A DNA stretch of 64,000 nucleotides from Armatimonadota bacterium (GTDB lineage Bacteria > Sysuimicrobiota > Sysuimicrobiia > Sysuimicrobiales > Humicultoraceae). The first letter of the stretch is position 1, and every line of letters begins with the position of its first letter. The translations under genes were made by a program, and so were the position numbers. Of this stretch, positions 39,636 to 46,929 are shown one piece after another. The stretch lies in contig JAVKHP010000001.1 of NCBI GenBank assembly GCA_031459855.1, positions 664,059 through 728,058 on the forward strand, written 5' to 3'. Below the pieces are notes generated by a model that was not told the origin of the DNA, made no database searches, and was given only the letters and a program-made list of their open reading frames with translations.

Positions 39636-40112
39636 CTAGGCGTCCGGCTGACGCACCGTCAGCACCGGCACCGGGCTGTGGCGCACGACGTGTTCGGCCA
39701 CGCTGCCGAAGAGGACCTTCGCGAGCCCGGTGCGGCCGTGCGTCCCCATGACGATCAGGTCCGCGCCGATCTCCTTTGCGACCTCCAGGATCGCGGCCCG
39801 CGGCGTGCCCTCCCGCAGGAGGGGCACGGCGTCGGGAAAGCGTGCCGCCAGCCGGCGCATCTGCTCCTCGGCCTCGGCCCGCACGCGCTCGGCCAGCTCG
39901 ATGGTCGCCGGCATGGCCGCCATCTCGGGCGGCAGCCCGGCCAGGGCTCCCAGGCTCAGGTCGAGCACGTGGAGCAGCGTCACCCGGGCATCGAAGCGCG
40001 CGGCGAGGCCCATGGCCCACCGCAGCGCCGGCTCGGCCCCGGGCGAGAAGTCGGTGGCCGCCAGAATGCGCTGCAGACGTAGCGGCGCGGTATCGGATGG
40101 ACCGGACGTCAT
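39636..40112 (-). CDS. Universal stress protein
   Basis: A 158-residue UspA-fold protein. LQRILAATDFSPGAEPALRWAMGLA is the N-terminal strand-helix, and the ATP-binding motif G-x2-G-x9-G(S/T) is present as GTHGRTGLAKVLFGSVAEHV. ATP-binding Usps respond to energy or oxygen stress. The ATG at 40112 follows a short leader; a TACGAT hexamer on the minus strand (40130-40125) may be the -10 box. It does not carry the 18-bp operator at the standard distance. It is divergent from the CBS-deoC unit. Confidence 0.92.
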   Translation of the reverse strand: MTSGPSDTAPLRLQRILAATDFSPGAEPALRWAMGLAARFDARVTLLHVLDLSLGALAGLPPEMAAMPATIELAERVRAEAEEQMRRLAARFPDAVPLLREGTPRAAILEVAKEIGADLIVMGTHGRTGLAKVLFGSVAEHVVRHSPVPVLTVRQPDA

Positions 40113-40271
40113 CGCTCACCCCACATCGTAGACTGCCAGCTTGCTCCATGGTTACATACTGCGGCCGCCGTATCCTCCGCGCCGCACGGCCGCCGGCTGC
40201 GTCGTCTGCACCGAGAACCATGCTTGCACACTGCGGCCGCCGCACCCTCCACCGCGCACCCGAGCAGCGGA
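40113..40271. other. Divergent intergenic region with GGCC-centred repeats
   Basis: The left half of the 317-bp gap between the stress protein and the CBS gene contains no gene. It carries two copies of a 42-bp repeat (40146-40187, 40218-40259) and, to its right, the operator at 40272. Confidence 0.6.
40146..40259. repeat. Two 42-bp imperfect repeats, GGCC-centred
   Basis: Copies at 40146-40187 and 40218-40259 both read CCATG, an ACTGCGGCCGCCG core and CCTCC at equivalent positions, offset by 72 bp. The first contains an imperfect palindrome ATACTGC-GGCC-GCCGTAT (40156-40173). The core also occurs in the hairpin at 22341-22370. Confidence 0.7.
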
Positions 40272-40317
40272 ATCGGGCAGGCACCCGATGGCCGCGCCGG
40301 CGCCGCACGCGTACCCT
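40272..40317 (+). promoter_or_regulatory. 18-bp dyad operator plus -10 box, CBS-deoC unit
   Basis: The dyad ATCGGGC-AGGC-ACCCGAT lies at 40272-40289 and TACCCT at 40312-40317, 31.5 bp from the centre. The predicted start near 40324 gives a leader of about 105 nt before the CBS gene at 40430. Confidence 0.65.
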
Positions 40318-40429
40318 GAGAAGGGCACGGCGCGGGGCACCCGGAGGCACGCACGCGCGAGGCCGTGCGCGTCCGGGTGGCGCAGCGCGTCGGGAGCCGC
40401 CCCACACGTCTGGACGCGGGGGTGCGAAG

Positions 40430-40984
40430 ATGCTCACCGCCGGCGACATCATGACGCGCGACCTGGTGGTCGTCACACCCGACATGCTGGTGGAGGAAGT
40501 GGGCGACCTGCTCACGCGCTATCGCATCCACGGGGCGCCGGTCGTCGACAAGGACGGCCAGCTGGTGGGGATGATCAGCCTGGTGGATCTGGTGGGGCGC
40601 GTGGGGGAAACCGCGCGCGACGTGATGAGCCCCGACCCCGTCACCGCCACCGAAGATACGCCGCTGGACGAGATCGCGGGCATGATGCTCGACCAGATGG
40701 TGCGCCGGATCCCGATCGTCGAGGGGAATCGCGTGGTGGGCATCGTGAGCGCGAGCGACCTGATCCGCGTCTTCCTGAACCTGCACGAGGCAGCCCCGGG
40801 GCGGGCCGGCGAAGGGACGGCGCCCGCCCCGGCATCCGGCCCGGCAGCGGGCGTCCCACGCCCGGGGCCGGCTGCGCCGCCGACCACGACCCCGGCCCGG
40901 CAGCCGGGCGCGGGACGACGGACCGCGCGCGCCCCACGGCCTGGGTCGCGGGTGGCGCGCCGGCGGCGCGCCACCCGCCGGTGA
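40430..40984 (+). CDS. CBS-pair protein with Pro/Ala/Arg-rich tail
   Basis: A 184-residue protein. The first ~120 residues form one CBS pair (GDIMTRDLVVVTPDMLV to GMISLVDLV; RDVMSPDPVTATEDTPL to GIVSASDLI), probably an adenylate sensor like mycobacterial Hrp1. The last ~60 residues are low-complexity Pro/Ala/Gly turning strongly basic (RVARRRRATRR), perhaps a nucleic-acid or membrane contact. The ATG at 40430 has only a weak ribosome site. It is 40 nt upstream of the deoC start and under the 40272 operator. Confidence 0.88.
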   Translation: MLTAGDIMTRDLVVVTPDMLVEEVGDLLTRYRIHGAPVVDKDGQLVGMISLVDLVGRVGETARDVMSPDPVTATEDTPLDEIAGMMLDQMVRRIPIVEGNRVVGIVSASDLIRVFLNLHEAAPGRAGEGTAPAPASGPAAGVPRPGPAAPPTTTPARQPGAGRRTARAPRPGSRVARRRRATRR

Positions 40985-41024
40985 CGGCTCGCCGCGGATC
41001 TCTATGAACCCCCGCGGGATCTCC

Positions 41025-41693
41025 ATGGACCCCGCAGACCTCGCCAGACGGCTCGAGCACGCCGTCTTGCATCCGCAGGCGACCCGCCAGGACGTGCTGC
41101 TCGGCGTGCAGACCGCTGTGCGGTGGGGCGTGCGGGCCCTGGTGGTCAAGCCCTGCCACGTGACGCTCGCAGCCCGGGAACTGGCCGAGACGTACGTGAA
41201 GGTCGTCACCGTCGTCGGGTTCCCGCACGGCGGGCACACGGTGGCCACCAAGGTCGCAGAAACCCGTGAGGCGGTCGCCCACGGCGCCGAGGAGGTGGAC
41301 ATGGTCCTCGACCTGGGCGCGCTGCGCGACCGCGATCTCGCCACGGTGTTCTACGAGACCCGCAGTGTGGTCGACGCCGCGCGCGGCCGGCCGGTGAAGG
41401 TCATCCTGGAGACCGCGTACCTCACCGACGCCGAGAAGCGCCTGGCCTGCCGGATCGCCGCCCGCGCCGGTGCGGCCTACGTCAAGACCAGCACGGGCTT
41501 CGGCCCCGCGGGGGCCACGGTGGCCGACGTGGCGCTGCTGCGCCGCGTGGTGGGACGCCGGCTGGGCGTCAAGGCCGCCGGCGGCATCCGCACCTACACC
41601 GATGCAGTGGCGTTGCTGGAGGCCGGCGCCGATCTCCTGGGCACCAGCCATACCGACGCCATCCTGCGCGAGGCCGCGGCCAGGGTGGCCTGA
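41025..41693 (+). CDS. deoC: Deoxyribose-phosphate aldolase
   Basis: A 222-residue TIM-barrel aldolase that cleaves 2-deoxyribose-5-phosphate to glyceraldehyde-3-phosphate and acetaldehyde. EEVDMVLDLGALRD carries the conserved aspartate, AYVKTSTGFGPAGAT the Schiff-base lysine and GVKAAGGIRT the second lysine. The usual DHTLLKP start motif is changed to EHAVLHPQAT. ATG 41025 places the start at the normal family position; ATG 41004 is also in frame. It may process deoxynucleosides imported by the upstream BMP system. Confidence 0.93.
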   Translation: MDPADLARRLEHAVLHPQATRQDVLLGVQTAVRWGVRALVVKPCHVTLAARELAETYVKVVTVVGFPHGGHTVATKVAETREAVAHGAEEVDMVLDLGALRDRDLATVFYETRSVVDAARGRPVKVILETAYLTDAEKRLACRIAARAGAAYVKTSTGFGPAGATVADVALLRRVVGRRLGVKAAGGIRTYTDAVALLEAGADLLGTSHTDAILREAAARVA

Positions 41694-41703
41694 GCCGCGC
41701 GCT

Positions 41704-42375
41704 TCATCGCACGTGCACGCGCTGCGCCCGCGTGGGCCGGTCGATGTGCAGGTACGACACCTCGTACCCGGATGCGGCCAGGTGCTCGGCCACCACGAGG
41801 GGGGCTGCGGTCGCCACCCGGAGGTGCGCCCGGCGCCCCGTGCCGTCCAACCGGGCGCTGAGTGCGACCGGCTCGTCGGGCCGCGCCCGCTGCTGCAGGG
41901 CCGCTGCCAGCCTGGCCAGGTCGGTCAGGCCCGCGGGCAGCTCGACGGTGACGCGCAACCCGGCCAGGTCGCCCCCCAGCATGTGGATCAGCGCGTCGAA
42001 CAGGTCGCTCTCGGTCACGATGCCCACCAGCATCCCCTGCTCCACCACCGGGAGGCACCCGATCTTACGGTCCCGCAGCAGCCGCGCGGCGGCTTCCACC
42101 GGCACGTCGGGCGCGACCGTGAGTGGATCCGGGGTCATCACGTCGCGCACGTAGGTCTGTTTCAGCAGCGCAGCCAGCCGGCGGCCGGGGAGCGACTCCA
42201 TCGGCGGGGCAGCCCGCATCAGGTCGGTCCAGGTCACGACGCCCACCAGACGGTGCCCGCGCATCACCGGCAGGTGACGCACCCGCAAGGCCCGCATGAG
42301 GGTCAGCGCGTCCTCCAGCGTTGCGTCGGGCTCGATCGTCCGGGGATCCGGGGTCATGCAGTCACGGACCAGCAT
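41704..42375 (-). CDS. CBS-pair protein with C-terminal ACT-like domain
   Basis: A 223-residue protein. Two CBS motifs (RDCMTPDPRTIEPDATL to GVVTWTDLM; RDVMTPDPLTVAPDVPV to GIVTESDLF) are followed by an ACT-like tail (LRVTVELPAGLTDLARLAAALQQ to GYEVSYLHIDRP). Proteins of this AcuB-like type combine adenylate and small-ligand sensing. The ATG at 42375 lies downstream of GGAGAGGACGG. Its 5' side faces operator 42475-42492; a TACACT hexamer on the minus strand (42428-42423) could be its -10. It is convergent with deoC. Confidence 0.88.
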   Translation of the reverse strand: MLVRDCMTPDPRTIEPDATLEDALTLMRALRVRHLPVMRGHRLVGVVTWTDLMRAAPPMESLPGRRLAALLKQTYVRDVMTPDPLTVAPDVPVEAAARLLRDRKIGCLPVVEQGMLVGIVTESDLFDALIHMLGGDLAGLRVTVELPAGLTDLARLAAALQQRARPDEPVALSARLDGTGRRAHLRVATAAPLVVAEHLAASGYEVSYLHIDRPTRAQRVHVR

Positions 42376-42474
42376 GGCGCACCGTCCTCTCCACGCGCCT
42401 TCCTGAACGATCCTTCCCGAGCAGTGTAGCCCGGGGGCCCGGACGCTCGCCATCGGCCGCGGTGTGGAATCCCG

Positions 42475-42492
42475 ATCGGGCGCTGGCCCGAT
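42475..42492. promoter_or_regulatory. 18-bp dyad operator, upstream copy
   Basis: A perfect dyad ATCGGGC-GCTG-GCCCGAT. No TAnnnT hexamer stands at the standard distance on either strand. It is 63 bp (centre to centre, six helical turns) from the operator at 42538, so it may be an auxiliary site for that promoter or serve the CBS-ACT gene from further upstream. Confidence 0.6.
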
Positions 42493-42537
42493 CTTCCCGT
42501 CGGCCGCCGGGCCGGGGCGGCCCGCGCACTGCCGCCC

Positions 42538-42583
42538 ATCGGGCGAGGGCCCGATTCACGCGGCCCGTCCTCGCGCGTATGGT
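42538..42583 (+). promoter_or_regulatory. 18-bp dyad operator plus -10 box, receiver gene
   Basis: A perfect dyad ATCGGGC-GAGG-GCCCGAT at 42538-42555 with TATGGT at 42578-42583, 31.5 bp from the centre. The predicted start near 42590 is only about 8 nt before the ATG at 42598, so the transcript would be nearly leaderless. Confidence 0.65.
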
Positions 42584-42597
42584 TGAGCCGACCGGCC

Positions 42598-42963
42598 ATG
42601 ACCGATGCGCTGCGCGTCGCCATCGTCGACCCCTTGCCCGAGATCCACGCCGCGATCGCCGACCTGCTCTGTGGCGTCGCGGGCATCCGGATCGTCGGAC
42701 ATGCCCGGTCGCTACGGGAGTACGCGAGTAGCGCAGACGAACCGGCCGACGTGCTGGTCGTCGACCTGCGGACCTGCCTGGGGCCCGAGCGAACGGTGCT
42801 GGACCGCCTGCGCGCGCAGCATGGCTTTCGGGTGGTCGTGACCACCAGCGACACCGAACCCCACTACGGCGAAGCGGCGCTGCGCCTGCAGGCCGACGCC
42901 TGGGTGCCCAAAGCCCGCCTGGCGGTCGACCTCGTGCGGACGCTGCGCGGGCTTGCCGTGTAG
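42598..42963 (+). CDS. Single-domain response-regulator receiver protein
   Basis: A 121-residue stand-alone receiver. The first acidic site is VAIVDPLPE, retaining one of the usual two acidic residues; the phosphoacceptor is in VLVVDLR, the switch threonine in VVVTTSD and the lysine in WVPKAR. No output domain follows, so it may act like a CheY/Spo0F-type intermediate or a phosphate sink. ATG 42598 is used because it falls just after the predicted transcript start; there is no ribosome site. The sigma factor gene follows with its own operator. Confidence 0.8.
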   Translation: MTDALRVAIVDPLPEIHAAIADLLCGVAGIRIVGHARSLREYASSADEPADVLVVDLRTCLGPERTVLDRLRAQHGFRVVVTTSDTEPHYGEAALRLQADAWVPKARLAVDLVRTLRGLAV

Positions 42964-43040
42964 CCGGACCGGCCAGCGGGCTGTAGCCGGACCGACGGGC
43001 GGGCCCGGTGACCGCCAGTTGGAACCGAGGTCCGGTGCGA

Positions 43041-43086
43041 ATCGGGCAGGGGCCCGATACCACCACACCGCCGCGCGCCATAGCAT
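43041..43086 (+). promoter_or_regulatory. 18-bp dyad operator plus -10 box, sigma factor gene
   Basis: A perfect dyad ATCGGGC-AGGG-GCCCGAT at 43041-43058 with TAGCAT at 43081-43086, 31.5 bp from the centre. The transcript would start near 43093, giving a leader of about 150 nt before the GTG at 43246. Confidence 0.68.
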
Positions 43087-43245
43087 GGAGACGGCACCCG
43101 CTCGCGCGGGTGTGCCGCGGAGGGTCGACCATGCGGGCATCGGGGTCGTCGCACGCGCTGCCGGGTGCGTGGCGACCCAGCGTCGGTGGCGGACGTCAGT
43201 GGTTCGGTCCTGCCGCAGTCTGTCAGCACATGGGGAGGGGTTGAG

Positions 43246-44274
43246 GTGCGCGCTACGGCCGCGCGTTCCGCGCTCCCGCGACCTCGCGGCCGGCTACGAC
43301 CTCATCGGCCGCACCCGCGGAGATCCGACCTGGCCGTGCAACGGTCGCGCCCGTCTGCGCCGCGCCGACGCCGGCCTGCGGCGGCCGTACCCGTTCGCCC
43401 GCCGGTCGCTCTCCACCCTCGCACGGAGGACCTGACCGCCGTCGAACGGCCAGGCGACGGCGAGGACATCCTGCGGGTCTACCTGTCGGAGATCGCACGG
43501 GCGCCCCTGTTGACGCGTGAGGAGGAAGCAGCGCTGGGGCGCCGGATCGAGCAGGGCGACCGGGCGGCCTACCAGCGGCTGGTCGAGTCCAACCTGCGGC
43601 TGGTGGTGGCGGTGGCCAAGCGGTACGTCGGGCGTGGGGTGCCGCTGCTGGATCTGATCCAGGAAGGCAATCGTGGCCTGCTGCGTGCGGCGGAGAAGTT
43701 CGACTGGCGCCGGGGGCTCAAGTTCAGCACGTACGCCCACTGGTGGATCCGTCAGGCGATCACGCGTGCCCTCGCGGCCCAGGCGCGCACGGTACGACTG
43801 CCGGTGCACGTCCGCGACACGCTGGCACGACTCACGCGGGTCACCGACCAGCTGCGCCAGGACCTGGGACGCGAGCCGACCCCCACCGAGCTGGCACGCG
43901 CGACGGGGTTGTCGGCGGCCGTGGTGCGCGACCTGACGCAGGTTGCTCAGGAACCGGTCTCGCTGGACCTTCCCGTCGGCGAGGAAGAAGAAGCCACCCT
44001 GGGCGAGTTCGTCTCCGACCGCGGCGCGCTGGCCCCCGAGCAGCCTGTTTTCGCCGCCCTGGAACGGCAGATCCTCGCTCGGGCGCTCGCGGAGCTGACC
44101 CCGCGGGAACGTCGGGTGCTCGTGTTGCGGTTCGGGCTGGCCGGCGCCCGGCCGCACACGCTGGACGAGGTGGGGCGGATCTTCGGCGTCACGCGCGAGC
44201 GGGCCCGACAGATCCAGAACCGGGCGCTCGCCAAGCTCCGACACCCCGACCGCTTGGCGGCGCTGCGGGAGTAG
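43246..44274 (+). CDS. Sigma-70 family RNA polymerase sigma factor (group 2-like)
   Basis: A 342-residue sigma factor. A ~65-residue Arg/Pro-rich N-terminus precedes region 1.2 ([20 protein letters not shown]), region 2 ([49 protein letters not shown]), region 3 ([19 protein letters not shown]) and region 4 ([35 protein letters not shown]). This is the RpoD-like non-extracytoplasmic type, with no region 1.1, hence probably an alternative primary-like sigma. GTG 43246 has GGGAGGGG 5 nt upstream. Having an operator of the family, it could extend the regulon. Confidence 0.9.
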   Translation: MRATAARSALPRPRGRLRPHRPHPRRSDLAVQRSRPSAPRRRRPAAAVPVRPPVALHPRTEDLTAVERPGDGEDILRVYLSEIARAPLLTREEEAALGRRIEQGDRAAYQRLVESNLRLVVAVAKRYVGRGVPLLDLIQEGNRGLLRAAEKFDWRRGLKFSTYAHWWIRQAITRALAAQARTVRLPVHVRDTLARLTRVTDQLRQDLGREPTPTELARATGLSAAVVRDLTQVAQEPVSLDLPVGEEEEATLGEFVSDRGALAPEQPVFAALERQILARALAELTPRERRVLVLRFGLAGARPHTLDEVGRIFGVTRERARQIQNRALAKLRHPDRLAALRE

Positions 44275-44423
44275 CGATCGTCAGCTGCGCTCGAGGACGC
44301 CTCGGTGGCGTAACACCCCGGCGCGGGAGCGGCTACTACGCCGCCTCCCCCACGAAGCGCGTCCAGGGCGGAGTCGCCTTGCAGGGCCGTCGTCGGAAGG
44401 CTCCTGAGAGCGACTCCCGGTGA

Positions 44424-44448
44424 CCTTCGGTCCTCTGAGTCCCGAAGG
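44424..44448. terminator. Hairpin between convergent sigma and cupredoxin genes
   Basis: CCTTCGG pairs with CCGAAGG around an 11-nt loop in the 188-bp convergent gap. It could serve both strands. There is no strong T-tract. Confidence 0.5.
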
Positions 44449-44462
44449 GGCCCGAGCTGCGG

Positions 44463-44870
44463 TCAGCGGCGCGGCGCCACCAGGAGCGTGCCAGTGTAGT
44501 GCACGCTCATGGGGTGCAGGTGGCAGTAGATGGTGTAGGCGCCCGGACGGACGTTGCGGATCCGCACGGTCTTGGTCTCCTTGGGCTGCAGGACCTCCTT
44601 GACGCCGAAGGCGTCGATGGCGAAGCCTTCCGGGATGGGGCTGTCGTTGCGCACCACGAACTCCACGGTTTCGCCTGCGTACGCAAAGGCGTCCGCGGGG
44701 AGGTTGGTCACCGCGATGGTGGAGACCTCCGCCACCGTGGCCTTCCAGAACTTCATGACGACCTGGTAGCGGCGCACAGCGGGGGCGCCCAGGACGGGCT
44801 GCGCCGCGGGCAGCAGGAGAACGGCGGCGGCCAGGGCCGCCACGGCCAGGGTACGCGTACGGTGGGTCAC
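44463..44870 (-). CDS. Secreted cupredoxin-domain protein
   Basis: A 135-residue exported protein: signal peptide (LAVAALAAAVLLLPAAQPVLG), then a cupredoxin beta-sandwich with FVVRNDSPIPEGFAIDAFGV and YCHLHPMSVHYTG. The C-terminal cluster supplies Cys and His ligands, but the position before GFAID that usually holds the first copper histidine is Glu here, so the copper site may be altered or lost. GTG 44870 has AGGAGGG at good spacing; GTG 44879 is alternative. It is divergent from the MarR gene across a short AT-rich control region. Confidence 0.8.
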   Translation of the reverse strand: MTHRTRTLAVAALAAAVLLLPAAQPVLGAPAVRRYQVVMKFWKATVAEVSTIAVTNLPADAFAYAGETVEFVVRNDSPIPEGFAIDAFGVKEVLQPKETKTVRIRNVRPGAYTIYCHLHPMSVHYTGTLLVAPRR

Positions 44871-44879
44871 GGGAACCAC

Positions 44880-44943
44880 CCTCCTGTATTTTGGAGTGCT
44901 AACAATGTACTATAGAGGGCAGCGGAGCGTCAAGGAGGCAGCG
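44880..44943. promoter_or_regulatory. AT-rich divergent promoter region, cupredoxin/MarR
   Basis: This 64-bp stretch is conspicuously AT-rich. TACTAT at 44908-44913 is a candidate -10 for the MarR gene, whose AAGGAGG ribosome site lies just before the ATG. TTGGAGTGCTAACAA (44891-44905) might be a MarR operator, though its symmetry is poor. Confidence 0.4.
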
Positions 44944-45732
44944 ATGACCAGGAGCGGGCGGTTAGGAGGTCCCTTTGGGAGCCGGGAGGAGACCGTCGAA
45001 CGCGTGGCCCAGGCGCTCGGGCGCATCAGCACCACCCTGCGCAGCTACGCGTGGGAAGAGGCCATGGGACGGGGCCTCACGCCCACCCAGGCGCAGATCC
45101 TGGGCTACCTGAGGTTCCGGGGGCGGCTGGGCGCCCGGGTGTCTGAGGTCGCCGAAGCCCTGGCGGTCACCCCCGCTACCGCCAGCGAGTCCGCTGATGC
45201 CCTGGTGCGCAAGGGCCTGGTCCGGAAGCACCGGGTGGCGGAGGATGGCCGAGCCCGGCTCCTGGTCCTCACCGCCGCAGGCCGCAACGAAGCGGAGCGC
45301 GTGGCAGGCTGGCCGGAGCTGCTCCTGGAGGCGGTGCGGTCCCTGCCCGAGGCCGAGCAGGCTGCCTTCCTCCGGGTGCTGCTCAAGACCATCCGGCACC
45401 TCCAGAAGGCGGGACGGATCCCGGTGTCCCGCATGTGCGTCACCTGTCGGTACTTCCGGCCGTACGCCCACGCCGACCCCCAAACACCCCACCACTGCGA
45501 GTTCGTGGACGCCCCCTTCGGCGACGGCCTGCTGCGGGTGGACTGCGAGGACCACGAGCCGGCGTCGCCACAGCAGCAGGAGGAGAACTGGCGGCGCTTT
45601 TCTAGCGTCCCCTCAGGCGCTGCCGGTCCAACAAGCGTCAGGGTGCGTGGCAAGTGGAGAACTGGCGGCGCTTTTCTGGCGTCCCCTCAGGCTGCGCGTC
45701 CTAGGGGAGGCGAGACGCCCGCTCCACGTTGA
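44944..45732 (+). CDS. MarR-family regulator with Cys/His metal-binding tail
   Basis: A 262-residue protein. Residues ~10-150 form a MarR winged helix (LTPTQAQILGYLRFRGRLGA, VTPATASESADALVRKGLVR, EDGRARLLVLTAAG). Next comes a Cys/His cluster (CVTCRYFRP, HHCEFVDAPFG, RVDCEDHEP) that may bind zinc or an Fe-S cluster and sense redox state or metal. The last ~50 residues lie over a 37-bp duplication read in two frames (NWRRFSSVPSGA, then KWRTGGAFLASPQAA), so the original C-terminus was probably shorter. It likely controls the divergent cupredoxin gene. Confidence 0.85.
   Translation: MTRSGRLGGPFGSREETVERVAQALGRISTTLRSYAWEEAMGRGLTPTQAQILGYLRFRGRLGARVSEVAEALAVTPATASESADALVRKGLVRKHRVAEDGRARLLVLTAAGRNEAERVAGWPELLLEAVRSLPEAEQAAFLRVLLKTIRHLQKAGRIPVSRMCVTCRYFRPYAHADPQTPHHCEFVDAPFGDGLLRVDCEDHEPASPQQQEENWRRFSSVPSGAAGPTSVRVRGKWRTGGAFLASPQAARPRGGETPAPR
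45582..45692. repeat. 37-bp direct repeat inside the MarR gene 3' end
   Basis: GGAGAACTGGCGGCGCTTTT and the following CTRGCGTCCCCTCAGGC occur at 45582-45618 and 45656-45692, with one mismatch. The 74-bp offset shifts the reading frame between copies. Confidence 0.85.
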
Positions 45733-45812
45733 GCGCCCTCAGGCCTCGGGTCGCAGAGCGGATCAGCTGGTCGTCTGCCACACCGACATCAACGTCTTCC
45801 CCGAGGAGATTG

Positions 45813-46466
45813 CTACGCTGCGTGCAGGTGCCGGCGGAACCACCCCGCGGCCAACCGCGCCACCTCGTCCAGGGCGCCAGGCTCCTCGAAGAGGTGCCCG
45901 GCACCCGGGACGATGGCGAGTTCGCTCTCGGCCTGGAGCGCCGCCAGGGCCTGCCGGTTCAGCTCGAGCACTGCCAGGTCGCGCCCGCCAACGATCAGCA
46001 GCGTCGGTGCGCGCACGCGATCCAGCACGTCGGCGGCCAGGTCGGGGCGGCCGCCCCGCGAGACGATGGCGGCCACGTCCTCCGGGCGCTGTGCCGCGGC
46101 GACCAGGGCTGCGGCCGCACCGGTACTGGCGCCGAAGTAGCCGATGGGGAGGTGGCGTGTGCGCGGGTCGGCGCGCGCCCACGCGGTGGCCGCCAGCAGC
46201 CGGCGCGCCAGCAGCGGGATGTCGAACCGCAGCCGCGCGGTGCGGACGTCTTCGGCCTCCTCGGCGGCCGTGAGGAGGTCGAACAGCAGCGTACCCAGCC
46301 CAGCCTGCTGCAGGACCCGTGCGACGTGCCGGTTGCGGGGGCTCCACCGGCTGCTGCCGCTGCCGTGGGCGAAGAGCACCAGGCCGGCGCTGCGCGCGGG
46401 CAGCACCAGACCGCCCTCCAGCACCTCGCCGTTGGCGGGAATGTGCACGGCGTGTTCCTCGTCCAT
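45813..46466 (-). CDS. Alpha/beta hydrolase (dienelactone hydrolase-like)
   Basis: A 217-residue serine hydrolase. Features are VLFAHGSGSSRWSPRNR (oxyanion region), IGYFGASTGAAAAL with the nucleophile in GAST, LLIVGGRDLAV with the acid, and PGAGHLFEEPG with the histidine. This branch is often fused or adjacent to a phosphoribosyltransferase domain, as I recall for mycobacterial Rv2030c; here it stands alone. I chose ATG 46466 with GAGAGGGTGGGCG upstream; ATG 46490 is in frame. A TACGAT at 46549-46544 (minus) may be its -10. Confidence 0.85.
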   Translation of the reverse strand: MDEEHAVHIPANGEVLEGGLVLPARSAGLVLFAHGSGSSRWSPRNRHVARVLQQAGLGTLLFDLLTAAEEAEDVRTARLRFDIPLLARRLLAATAWARADPRTRHLPIGYFGASTGAAAALVAAAQRPEDVAAIVSRGGRPDLAADVLDRVRAPTLLIVGGRDLAVLELNRQALAALQAESELAIVPGAGHLFEEPGALDEVARLAAGWFRRHLHAA

Positions 46467-46929
46467 CGCCCACCCTCTCGCGGCGCTCATCGCGGCGGCC
46501 GCCCGTCTCCTGGGGCGAGCGACCGATGGGCGTCCCTGGAACGATCGTAGCAGGATCGCAGTCGCGACGAAGCCAGAGGCCGACAGAACCGAAGAGGAGC
46601 GCTCGTCGACGGGCTTTTCACCGTCTTTGGCTCCGCCGCCGGTGTCTACCGTCCGCCAGCCGTTCTCCGGAGTTACCCCCGAAGTACACTTGGTGGACTC
46701 TCGACGTCCACGTACGGAGCGTTTGACTCGGCTACTTCGCCCGTCAACTTGCGCTCCTCGATCTCAACAATACCATATGTCCCCGAACGCGCCATCGGGC
46801 GCGGAACGTATTTTCCGTGGCCGCGGATCCCCCGGCCCCGGACCGGTGCCCGCGACGGCGGTTCCCATCGGTGGGGGGCGCAGGCCACCGCCTGTGCTCG
46901 TGGGGGGTGGGATGACAGGCGGTTCCCGA
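46467..46929. other. Intergenic region, mostly unassigned
   Basis: Between the hydrolase and CapA genes I see only a possible 40-residue minus-strand gene (46673-46795) and an AT-richer stretch around 46660-46820. No operator of the main family is complete here; ATCGGGC at 46794-46800 is a lone half-site. Confidence 0.5.
46673..46795 (-). CDS. Possible 40-aa small protein
   Basis: An ATG at 46795 opens 40 codons ending TAA. The peptide begins MARSGTYGIVEIEERKLTG and continues EVAESNAPYVDVESPPSVL, an unusually balanced composition against the Arg/Ala/Pro bias of noncoding frames here. The DNA is clearly less GC-rich than its surroundings. A TACGTT hexamer on the minus strand (46810-46805) would place transcription within about 3 nt of the ATG, that is leaderless. 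No family is recognised; it could be a remnant of a transferred gene. Confidence 0.4.
   Translation of the reverse strand: MARSGTYGIVEIEERKLTGEVAESNAPYVDVESPPSVLRG

Noticed and set aside
40153-40173. 18-bp operator for the universal stress gene at 39636
   Set aside because: The palindrome present is ATACTGC-GGCC-GCCGTAT, a different sequence, and its centre is 34.5 bp from the TACGAT hexamer.
43008-43244. 78-codon frame between the receiver and sigma genes
   Set aside because: It overlaps the sigma operator and promoter, has no conserved features, and its in-frame ATG at 43131 lies in the sigma leader.
46510-46527. Operator copy upstream of the alpha/beta hydrolase
   Set aside because: On the minus strand it reads ATCGGTC-GCTC-GCCCCAG; the right arm is poor and no TAnnnT hexamer lies at 31 bp.
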